From positions 1 through 14,212 of the forward strand of contig DKGN01000057.1 of NCBI GenBank assembly GCA_002453275.1: a stretch of DNA of 14,212 nt, in the 5' to 3' direction. Positions within the stretch are counted from its first letter, which is position 1. Each line of letters begins with the position of its first letter. The DNA comes from Caryophanales bacterium UBA6769. Its GTDB lineage: Bacteria > Bacillota > Bacilli > Bacillales > UBA6769. The notes under the pieces were generated by a model. The model saw only the letters and a list, made by a program, of their open reading frames with translations. It did no database searches and was not told where the DNA came from. A program made the translations under genes and the position numbers. Below are positions 7,218 to 12,452 of this stretch, piece by piece.

Positions 7218-8492
7218 ATGCTTGATATACGACGATTACGGGAAAATTTTAGCGAAGTTAAAGAAAAGTTGAAACCCCGTGGAGAAGATTTAAGTGGGCT
7301 TGAACAATTCGATGAGTTTGACCGAAAGAGACGAAATTTAATTCAAGAAACAGAACGATTGAAAAAGGAAAGAAATGAAGTTTCTAAAAAAATTGCACAG
7401 TTAAAACGCGAAAAGCAAGATGCTGATGAATTGATTACAGAAATGCGAAACGTTGGAGATAAAATTAAAGCTTTTGATGATGAATTGCGTGAGGTCGAAG
7501 AACAATTACAAGAATTGCTTTTACAAATACCGAACGTGCCTCACGAGAGTGTACCGATTGGAAAAGATGAGAATGACAACGTAGAAGTACGGAAATGGGG
7601 AGAACTCTGTAATTTTTCATTTGAACCGAAAACCCATTGGGATCTTGCAGATGAGTTAAACATCTTAGATTTTGAACGGGCAGCGAAAGTGACAGGTAGT
7701 CGATTCGTGTTTTATAAAGGACTTGGTGCTAGGCTTGAGCGTGCGCTGCTTAATTTTATGATGGATTTGCATGCTGATGAACACGAATATGTGGAAGTAC
7801 TTCCACCATATTTAGTAAATCGGATGAGCATGACGGGGACTGGACAGCTTCCAAAATTTGAAGAAGATGCTTTTCAAATTCGCGAGGAAGATTACTTTCT
7901 CATTCCGACTGCAGAGGTGCCTGTGACGAATATGCATCGTGATGAAATATTAGAAGAAGATGAATTGCCGAAAGCGTACACTGCATATAGTGCATGCTTC
8001 CGTTCTGAAGCAGGTGCAGCGGGAAGAGATACGCGCGGCCTCATTCGTCAGCATCAATTTAACAAAGTTGAGCTTGTTCGCTTTGTGAAGCCTGAGGATT
8101 CTTATGAGGAGTTAGAAATACTAACTGCACACGCTGAGAAAGTATTGCAACTGTTGAAGTTACCATACCGTGTTATGAGCATGTGCACCGGTGATTTAGG
8201 CTTTACAGCAGCGAAAAAATATGACATTGAAGTATGGATACCGAGCTATGAAACGTACCGGGAAATTTCATCGTGCAGTAACTTCGAAGACTTCCAGGCA
8301 AGGCGTGCAGGTATTCGCTTCCGGCGTGATCGGGATGCACGACCTGAATACGTGCATACGTTGAACGGATCAGGCCTTGCGATCGGTCGTACAGTCGCCG
8401 CCATCCTTGAAAATTACCAACAAGAAGACGGCACAATTGAAATACCAGAAGTACTGCAACCGTATATGGGTGGGAAAGATACGATTAAATAA
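7218..8492 (+). CDS. serS: Seryl-tRNA synthetase
   Basis: Charges tRNA-Ser with serine in the cytoplasm and also supplies Ser-tRNA for selenocysteine in organisms that use it. It has 424 residues, the normal length. The N-terminal antiparallel coiled-coil arm (about residues 30-100, rich in K, E and R) grips the long variable arm of tRNA-Ser. The class II catalytic core follows: the serine-recognition loop T231-A-E233, motif 2 FRSEAGAAGRDTRG starting at 261, and motif 3 NGSGLAIGRTVAAILENYQ with R391. The ATG start has AGGAGG (7205-7210) 7 nt upstream. It is controlled by the serine T-box directly upstream and followed by tRNA-Ser, so enzyme and substrate genes are adjacent. Confidence 0.98.
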   Translation: MLDIRRLRENFSEVKEKLKPRGEDLSGLEQFDEFDRKRRNLIQETERLKKERNEVSKKIAQLKREKQDADELITEMRNVGDKIKAFDDELREVEEQLQELLLQIPNVPHESVPIGKDENDNVEVRKWGELCNFSFEPKTHWDLADELNILDFERAAKVTGSRFVFYKGLGARLERALLNFMMDLHADEHEYVEVLPPYLVNRMSMTGTGQLPKFEEDAFQIREEDYFLIPTAEVPVTNMHRDEILEEDELPKAYTAYSACFRSEAGAAGRDTRGLIRQHQFNKVELVRFVKPEDSYEELEILTAHAEKVLQLLKLPYRVMSMCTGDLGFTAAKKYDIEVWIPSYETYREISSCSNFEDFQARRAGIRFRRDRDARPEYVHTLNGSGLAIGRTVAAILENYQQEDGTIEIPEVLQPYMGGKDTIK

Positions 8493-8495
8493 TAA

Positions 8496-8547
8496 GTAAG
8501 GCAGATCTGATTGTCTGCCTTGCTTCTTGTTTTTAAACAAGAATTTT
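8496..8547 (+). terminator. Double hairpin terminator after serS
   Basis: The first hairpin AAGGCAGA / TCTGCCTT (8498-8505 with 8514-8521) is followed by a T-rich stretch. That stretch forms part of a second hairpin, TTCTTGTTT / AAACAAGAA (8524-8532 with 8535-8543), followed by TTTT. The first is the more likely terminator; the second has only a 2-nt loop if fully paired. Confidence 0.8.
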
Positions 8548-8595
8548 ATTATATTCAATGGACTTCATTAAATTGTAAATGTTGATCATTTGTGG

Positions 8596-8624
8596 TTGAC
8601 AATAAAGGAACCGTGTAGTAATAT
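8596..8624 (+). promoter_or_regulatory. Sigma-A promoter of tRNA-Ser
   Basis: A perfect -35 TTGACA (8596-8601) and a -10 TAATAT (8619-8624) are separated by 17 nt and placed about 28 nt before the tRNA 5' end. This gives the tRNA its own promoter, independent of serS. Confidence 0.8.
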
Positions 8625-8651
8625 ATTTCTCGTGTCACAAATAAAAAATAC

Positions 8652-8744
8652 GGAGGAGTACCCAAGTCCGGCTGAAGGGATCGGTCTTGAAAACCGACAG
8701 GGGCTTCGCGGCTCGCGGGGGTTCGAATCCCTCCTCCTCCGCCA
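8652..8744 (+). tRNA. tRNA-Ser (anticodon UGA)
   Basis: A class II tRNA of 93 nt including an encoded CCA end. The acceptor stem GGAGGAG / CTCCTCC pairs perfectly. The anticodon stem TCGGT / ACCGA encloses CTTGAAA with anticodon TGA at 8688-8690. A long variable arm (GGGGCTTCGCGGCTCGCG) and the T-loop GTTCGAATC follow. The discriminator base is G, as needed for serine identity. It reads UCA and, by wobble, other UCN codons. It follows serS as trnSL-Ser1 does in B. subtilis. Confidence 0.97.
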
Positions 8745-8761
8745 TAAATCTAAATTGAAGG

Positions 8762-8788
8762 ATTCGTTACGTTGTAACGAATTTTTTT
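8762..8788 (+). terminator. Terminator of tRNA-Ser
   Basis: A perfect 9-bp stem ATTCGTTAC / GTAACGAAT (8762-8770 with 8774-8782) is followed by a T run to 8788, 17 nt after the tRNA CCA end. Confidence 0.9.
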
Positions 8789-8797
8789 GTTTTTCTT

Positions 8798-8836
8798 GGC
8801 CCAATAGTCTTAGTGGATAGAGCGTCGACCTCCTAG
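8798..8836 (+). pseudogene. Probable decayed 5' half of a tRNA-Arg (CCU)
   Basis: From GGCCCAATAG through TTAGTGGATAGAGCG to ACCTCCTAG the sequence follows the 5' half of a tRNA: a 7-nt acceptor strand, TAG at positions 8-10, a D-loop with TGGATAGAGCG, and an anticodon loop CTCCTAG with CCT at 8832-8834 (arginine AGG). The D-stem is spoiled by an apparent extra T, and after the anticodon loop the expected complementary strand is absent (CACTG where about GTCGA would pair). No T-arm or GGTTCGAATCC follows in the next 200 bp. I therefore read it as a truncated, non-functional remnant. The match is judged by eye. Confidence 0.65.
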
Positions 8837-8981
8837 CACTGATTGTGTAAGTCAAATGTCTTATAGATAAGCATAGGCTAATTATCGCTCAAGAAATTCC
8901 ATAATTATTTTAAAAGTCGTATGAGGTCGGTCGTCATCACGATATATAACGTTAAATCTCAATATATACGTATATGTACTT

Positions 8982-9010
8982 TTGTTATAATCTATTTTTT
9001 GATTTATACT
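8982..9010 (+). promoter_or_regulatory. Candidate promoter of the betaine-binding protein gene
   Basis: TTGTTA (8982-8987) and TATACT (9005-9010) with a 17-nt spacer give 4/6 and 5/6 matches to sigma-A. An overlapping alternative is the extended -10 TGTTATAAT at 8983-8991, whose upstream region lacks a -35. One of the two probably drives the gene at 9044. A 12-bp palindrome (8964-8975) lies just upstream. Confidence 0.5.
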
Positions 9011-9043
9011 AGTACCTTACAGACTTTTTGGAGGTTATAAATT

Positions 9044-9937
9044 GTGAAAAAACGTTTACTATTATTTATTACAATGATGTTTGCCACTGTGTTACTTATT
9101 AGTTGTGGCAGTGGAAATGAAGACAAAAAGGAAGAAAGTGGAGAAGGAACGGAGCAAGCGGCAGAAGACAAAGGAACCCTTAATTTAGGTGTTAACAATT
9201 GGGCTGACTATATTGCAGTTACGAACATGTGGAAAGTGCTGTTAGAAGAACAAGGCTATGAGGTGGAATTGCATCAACTTGAAAAGGGACCTGTATGGGC
9301 AGCTCTTGCACAAGGCGAACTTGATATCGCTGCACAAGTATGGTTACCGACTATGGATGAACCTTATTATAATGAATATAAGGATAAAGTTGAGTTAAAA
9401 GAAGTTTGGTATGAAGACGTAGGAATGGGTTTAGCCGTTCCCGAGTATCTTGATATCGATAGTCTTGAACAATTAAATGATAATATAGACACTTTCGATG
9501 GCCGTATCGTTGGAATTGATGCAGGAGCAAGTGTTACGAGCTTAACGAAAGAAGCAATTGAAGAATATGGATTAGAGTATGAGTTGATTGATAGCTCGGA
9601 ACCTGCAATGTTAAGTGAATTTGAAAAGGCGTATGAAAATAAAGAACCAATCGTTGTGACACTTTGGAATCCACACTGGATTTTCTCCGAATATGATTTA
9701 AAATATTTAGAAGATCCAAAGTTGGTGTATGGCGAAGGTGATGACAGTTATTTCGCGACACGAGTAGGGTTTGAAGATGACCACCCGGAAGTGGTGCAAT
9801 GGATGAATAACTGGAAGATGGATGATGATTCATTAGGTGAGTTAATGACACTCGGATTAGAACTAGGTGATCCGTTAGAAGCAGCCAAACAATGGATTGA
9901 AGAAAACCGTGATCTTGTTGATGAATGGATCCAATAG
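9044..9937 (+). CDS. Glycine betaine/proline-type ABC transporter substrate-binding lipoprotein (OpuAC/ProX-like)
   Basis: The predicted role is to capture a quaternary ammonium compound such as glycine betaine outside the membrane and pass it to an ABC permease. It has 297 residues from a GTG start with GGAGG (9030-9034) 9 nt upstream. A lipoprotein signal (MKKRLLLFITMMFATVLLIS) ends at the lipobox cysteine C21, followed by a charged E/K-rich linker to about residue 44. The OpuAC-type fold is indicated by LNLGVNNWADY, VWAALAQGELDIAAQVWLP, GIDAGASVTS and PIVVTLWNPHWIFSEYDLKYLEDP. Tryptophans W53, W85, W100, W208 and W212 are candidates for the aromatic cage. No ATPase or permease gene is adjacent, so its partners must be elsewhere or it serves an existing transporter. 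The exact ligand cannot be told from sequence. It stands alone between its own promoter region and terminator. Confidence 0.88.
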   Translation: MKKRLLLFITMMFATVLLISCGSGNEDKKEESGEGTEQAAEDKGTLNLGVNNWADYIAVTNMWKVLLEEQGYEVELHQLEKGPVWAALAQGELDIAAQVWLPTMDEPYYNEYKDKVELKEVWYEDVGMGLAVPEYLDIDSLEQLNDNIDTFDGRIVGIDAGASVTSLTKEAIEEYGLEYELIDSSEPAMLSEFEKAYENKEPIVVTLWNPHWIFSEYDLKYLEDPKLVYGEGDDSYFATRVGFEDDHPEVVQWMNNWKMDDDSLGELMTLGLELGDPLEAAKQWIEENRDLVDEWIQ

Positions 9938-9942
9938 AAAAG

Positions 9943-9978
9943 AAAAAGGATACGAATCGATGATTCGTATCCTTTTTT
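9943..9978 (+). terminator. Terminator of the betaine-binding protein gene
   Basis: A perfect 14-bp stem AAAGGATACGAATC / GATTCGTATCCTTT (9945-9958 with 9962-9975) has a 3-nt loop and a run of six T (9973-9978). The A run on the other side could make it work in the reverse direction too. Confidence 0.92.
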
Positions 9979-10000
9979 GTGTCTTTTTCTCTTTTTCACA

Positions 10001-10009
10001 CATACGAAT
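10001..10009 (+). promoter_or_regulatory. Possible sigma-E -10 element of yaaH
   Basis: CATACGAAT resembles the sporulation sigma-E -10 consensus CATACAnT and lies about 30 nt before the yaaH start. B. subtilis yaaH is known to be expressed in the mother cell under sigma-E. No good -35 is visible about 14 nt upstream, so this is weak. Confidence 0.3.
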
Positions 10010-10038
10010 AAATGAAGAAAAGTGTGGGAGGAAGAAAA

Positions 10039-11325
10039 ATGCAAATTCATGTTGTACAGCAAGGAGAAACGTTATTTCAAATCTCGCAAGCGTATGGAGT
10101 GTCGGTAAATGAGTTAATCACGTCTAATGAAATTCCGAATCCGAACCGTTTAGTCATTGGTCAAACGATCGTCATTCCTATCTTTGGAAGTTATCATTGG
10201 GTTGCGCCGGGAGAAACGTTGTTTACAATTAGTCGGCAGTATGGCATTCCTTTAGAACAATTAATCCGGGTGAATCGAATTACAAATCCACAAGCATTGT
10301 CAATTGGCTATCGACTGTATATCCCTCAAAAGCAGCGCCCTGTTGTTGATGTTTCGGCTTATATTGATCCAAAGATTACCGGTACACAATCAGAGCAAGT
10401 CGTTAATCAGACGGCAGAACACTTAACATTTTTAGCTATTTTTCAATATGCGATTAATCGAAATAGAACACTTGACCCTGTTGAAAATGATCAAGCATTG
10501 ATTAATGCCGCTTATGCACACCGCACAGTTCCGTTAATGGTTATCTCAAATTTTGAGGAAGGAACATTTACGAATGAACTTGCAACGGAATTTTTAACAA
10601 ATGACACATTACAAAATCAAATTTTGGATGAGGCCATTCGGATTATGCAACAGAAAGGCTATTTAGGAATTGATTTTGACATTGAATATGTCGGTGCTCA
10701 AAACCGCGAACGGTACACCCAATTTTTACAAAAAGCCCGTGACCGATTGAAGCAATATAATTATTTTTTATCAACTGCTCTTGCCCCGAAACAAAGTAGT
10801 GAACAGAAGGGTGTGTTATTTGAAGGTCATGATTATGAGGCACAAGGGAAAATCGTTGATTTCATTTTTGTTATGACATATGAGTGGGGATGGTCAGGTG
10901 GACCTCCAATGGCTGTCTCTCCAATCAATGAAGTGAGAAAAGTGATGGACTATGCTATTTCAGTCGTACCAAAAGATAAAATTATGATGGGCATTCCGCT
11001 TTATGGCTATGATTGGACACTTCCGTTTGTACAAGGTGGACCATTCGCTCGGTCAATAAGCCCTCAACAGGCGATTCAACTTGCTGCACGTTACAATGCT
11101 AGCATTCAATATGATACGACTTCACAAGCCCCGTTTTTTTACTATACAGATGAAGAAGGACGCCAACACGTCGTCTGGTTTGAAGACGCTCGAAGTATTC
11201 AAGCTAAGTTTAACTTAGTGAAGGAATTAGGGATACGCGGCTTCTTTTATTGGGTATTAGGTCGAGAATTTCCACAAAATTGGCTGCTTTTGCAAGATAA
11301 TTTTATCGTTCGCAAGCGGGTGTAA
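10039..11325 (+). CDS. yaaH: Spore cortex-lytic glycosylase YaaH/SleL (two LysM domains plus GH18)
   Basis: Acts on spore peptidoglycan. SleL of the B. cereus group is an N-acetylglucosaminidase that trims cortex fragments during germination, and B. subtilis YaaH is a coat-associated homologue needed for normal L-alanine germination. The product is 428 residues, matching B. subtilis (427). The start at 10039 (MQIHVVQQGETL) is chosen over the ATG at 10012 because GGGAGG (10026-10031) is placed correctly for it. LysM 1 spans about residues 3-47 and LysM 2 about 51-96, both for peptidoglycan binding. The GH18 barrel follows, with the catalytic signature GIDFDIE (D212, D214, E216), MTYEWGWSGGPP and a C-terminal FYWVLG. 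There is no classical signal peptide, as usual for proteins deposited from the mother cell. Confidence 0.95.
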   Translation: MQIHVVQQGETLFQISQAYGVSVNELITSNEIPNPNRLVIGQTIVIPIFGSYHWVAPGETLFTISRQYGIPLEQLIRVNRITNPQALSIGYRLYIPQKQRPVVDVSAYIDPKITGTQSEQVVNQTAEHLTFLAIFQYAINRNRTLDPVENDQALINAAYAHRTVPLMVISNFEEGTFTNELATEFLTNDTLQNQILDEAIRIMQQKGYLGIDFDIEYVGAQNRERYTQFLQKARDRLKQYNYFLSTALAPKQSSEQKGVLFEGHDYEAQGKIVDFIFVMTYEWGWSGGPPMAVSPINEVRKVMDYAISVVPKDKIMMGIPLYGYDWTLPFVQGGPFARSISPQQAIQLAARYNASIQYDTTSQAPFFYYTDEEGRQHVVWFEDARSIQAKFNLVKELGIRGFFYWVLGREFPQNWLLLQDNFIVRKRV

Positions 11326-11344
11326 TGATTTGCTAGAAGGAAGG

Positions 11345-11380
11345 AAAGCTGTTCTTAATCGCTGAACGACTTTTTATTTT
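11345..11380 (+). terminator. Probable weak terminator of yaaH
   Basis: An imperfect hairpin AAAGCTGTTC / GAACGACTTT (11345-11354 with 11364-11373, one mismatch and one G-U pair) is followed by TTTTTaTTTTT. Confidence 0.55.
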
Positions 11381-11392
11381 TAGGAAAACGTG

Positions 11393-11398
11393 TATAAT
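11393..11398 (+). promoter_or_regulatory. Candidate -10 element of tadA
   Basis: A perfect TATAAT lies 32 nt before the tadA start. The -35 position falls in the T tract of the preceding hairpin and does not match well. Confidence 0.4.
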
Positions 11399-11429
11399 CG
11401 AGTGAGCAAGAATGTAATGAGGTGTCAGA

Positions 11430-11921
11430 ATGAACGAGACTCATGATGCGCATTGGATGCAATACGCGCTAGATCAAGCAAAAAAAGCAGAAGCACTCGG
11501 TGAGGTTCCCATTGGGGCAGTTATTGTAAAAGATGGAGAAATCATTAGTGCTACACACAATTTACGTGAGACTGCACAGCGTGCCGTTGCTCATGCAGAA
11601 CTACTCGCCCTTGATGAAGCGTGCCGTAAGCTACATACATGGCGCCTATCGGACTGCACATTGTACGTGACGCTTGAACCGTGTGTGATGTGTGCAGGAG
11701 CAATTGTTATGTCGCGAATTGACCGAGTTGTGTTCGGTGCATACGATCCGAAAGGTGGCTGCGCGGGGAGCTTGATGAATTTGCTTGAAGAAGAGCAATT
11801 TAATCATCGTGCGGAAGTTGTACAAGGTGTTCTTGAAGAAGAATGCGGTGAACTTTTGCGAGATTTTTTCCGGAAACTAAGATATGAAAAAAAGCAGAAG
11901 AAGGAAGAACGAGGAAATTGA
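11430..11921 (+). CDS. tadA: tRNA-specific adenosine deaminase
   Basis: Converts adenosine 34 of tRNA-Arg(ACG) to inosine, so that one tRNA reads CGU, CGC and CGA codons. It has 163 residues, a usual length. The zinc deaminase signature is complete: H55-A-E57 (zinc ligand and proton-shuttling glutamate) and P84-C85-V-M-C88 (zinc ligands). The conserved segments EVPIGAVIV and GGCAGSLMNLL, typical of TadA rather than guanine or cytosine deaminases, flank them. ATG at 11430 follows TGAGGTG (11418-11424). The C-terminus is lysine-rich. It lies between yaaH and the SRP RNA gene as in B. subtilis, where it was named yaaJ. No terminator is seen after it; the probable SRP RNA promoter overlaps its stop codon. 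Confidence 0.96.
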   Translation: MNETHDAHWMQYALDQAKKAEALGEVPIGAVIVKDGEIISATHNLRETAQRAVAHAELLALDEACRKLHTWRLSDCTLYVTLEPCVMCAGAIVMSRIDRVVFGAYDPKGGCAGSLMNLLEEEQFNHRAEVVQGVLEEECGELLRDFFRKLRYEKKQKKEERGN

Positions 11922-11946
11922 AATTCATGCTCAAGTATGGTATATT
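11918..11946 (+). promoter_or_regulatory. Probable sigma-A promoter of the SRP RNA precursor
   Basis: TTGAAA (11918-11923) and TATATT (11941-11946) are separated by exactly 17 nt, each with 5/6 consensus matches. TGG directly before the -10 makes it an extended -10 as well. The -35 overlaps the tadA stop codon. A start near 11953 would give the SRP RNA a 5' leader of about 125 nt, consistent with the known processing of B. subtilis scRNA from a longer precursor. Confidence 0.65.
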
Positions 11947-12013
11947 AATTGTTGCCCCTCTTGTAGACGTAGTCAAGATTAATTGAAGGGGACGAATTGA
12001 AAAATAGCACACG

Positions 12014-12037
12014 TTTAGGTGAACATGTTCACCTAAA
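12014..12037. repeat. Perfect 24-bp palindrome upstream of the SRP RNA
   Basis: The half-site TTTAGGTGAACA (12014-12025) is followed at once by its exact reverse complement (12026-12037). It could be a dimeric repressor operator or form a hairpin in the RNA leader (10-bp stem with a CATG loop). No T tract follows in either direction, so it is not an ordinary terminator. The core GAAC-AT-GTTC has a 2-nt gap, unlike the 4-nt gap of the Bacillus LexA box. Confidence 0.8.
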
Positions 12038-12077
12038 ATCTAAAAAAATATATTTTTATTACATCATGTTAACAAAC

Positions 12078-12349
12078 TTGTCGTGCTAGGCGGGGAGGTA
12101 GCGGTGCCCTGTACTCGCAATCCGCTAGAGCGAGGCTGAACTCCTTCCCGAGGTTTAGCTGGGCTAAGGTCTGACGTAAGAAAGTGGTGTTGACATTTGG
12201 GTCCTACGCAACGGAAACTCATGAACCCTGTCAGGTCCGGAAGGAAGCAGCAGTAAGTGGGCACTTCTGTGTGCCGTAGGGTTGCCTGAATCGAGCTAAC
12301 TACTTACGTAACGCTTAGTTTGGTTTTATCGACGGAAGGTGCACGACAG
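12078..12349 (+). ncRNA. scr: Signal recognition particle RNA, long Bacillus type with Alu domain (scRNA)
   Basis: RNA core of the signal recognition particle, which binds Ffh and targets nascent membrane and secreted proteins. The length is about 272 nt (B. subtilis 271). The ends pair: TGTCGTGC (12079-12086) with GCACGACA (12341-12348). The 5' Alu part shows GGCGGGGAGGTAGCGGTGCC and CTGTACTCGCAATCCGC. The S domain contains TGTCAGGTCCGGAAGGAAGC followed by AGCAGTAAG, with the GGAA tetraloop of helix 8 at 12239-12242 and the symmetric and asymmetric loops that bind the Ffh M domain. The gene lies between tadA and dnaX as in B. subtilis. Exact ends are inferred from the terminal helix. Confidence 0.97.
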
Positions 12350-12367
12350 CTTAAAATATAAACTTAC

Positions 12368-12398
12368 ACTCACTCTGCGAAGAGTGAGTTTTCATTTT
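12368..12398 (+). terminator. Terminator of the SRP RNA gene
   Basis: A perfect 9-bp stem ACTCACTCT / AGAGTGAGT (12368-12376 with 12381-12389) has a GCGA loop and is followed by TTT, CA and TTTT. It ends where the dnaX promoter -35 begins. Confidence 0.87.
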
Positions 12399-12425
12399 GA
12401 AAAAACAAAAGGAAACCAGTATAAT
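12397..12425 (+). promoter_or_regulatory. Sigma-A promoter of dnaX
   Basis: TTGAAA (12397-12402) and a perfect TATAAT (12420-12425) have a 17-nt spacer, with an expected start near 12432, about 20 nt before the dnaX start codon. The -35 shares its first bases with the tail of the SRP RNA terminator. Confidence 0.82.
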
Positions 12426-12452
12426 GAATAAGAATTCATGAGGGGGATGGCA

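Noticed and set aside
8586..8855. Minus-strand ORF across the tRNA-Ser gene, with a translated stretch RRRRDSNPREPRSP
   Set aside because: This is the familiar spurious translation of the antisense of a tRNA-Ser; it crosses the tRNA, its terminator and the tRNA remnant and has no ribosome binding site I can defend.
10012..10038. ATG at 10012 as yaaH start
   Set aside because: The ribosome binding site at 10026-10031 serves ATG 10039, which begins the first LysM domain as in B. subtilis YaaH.
12014..12037. LexA (SOS) box reading of the palindrome before the SRP RNA
   Set aside because: The Bacillus LexA site is GAAC-N4-GTTC; here the gap is 2 nt, and the symmetry extends well beyond a LexA site.
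12064..12264. Minus-strand ORF of 66 codons over the SRP RNA
   Set aside because: It lies antisense to a well-conserved structural RNA, so its openness is accidental.
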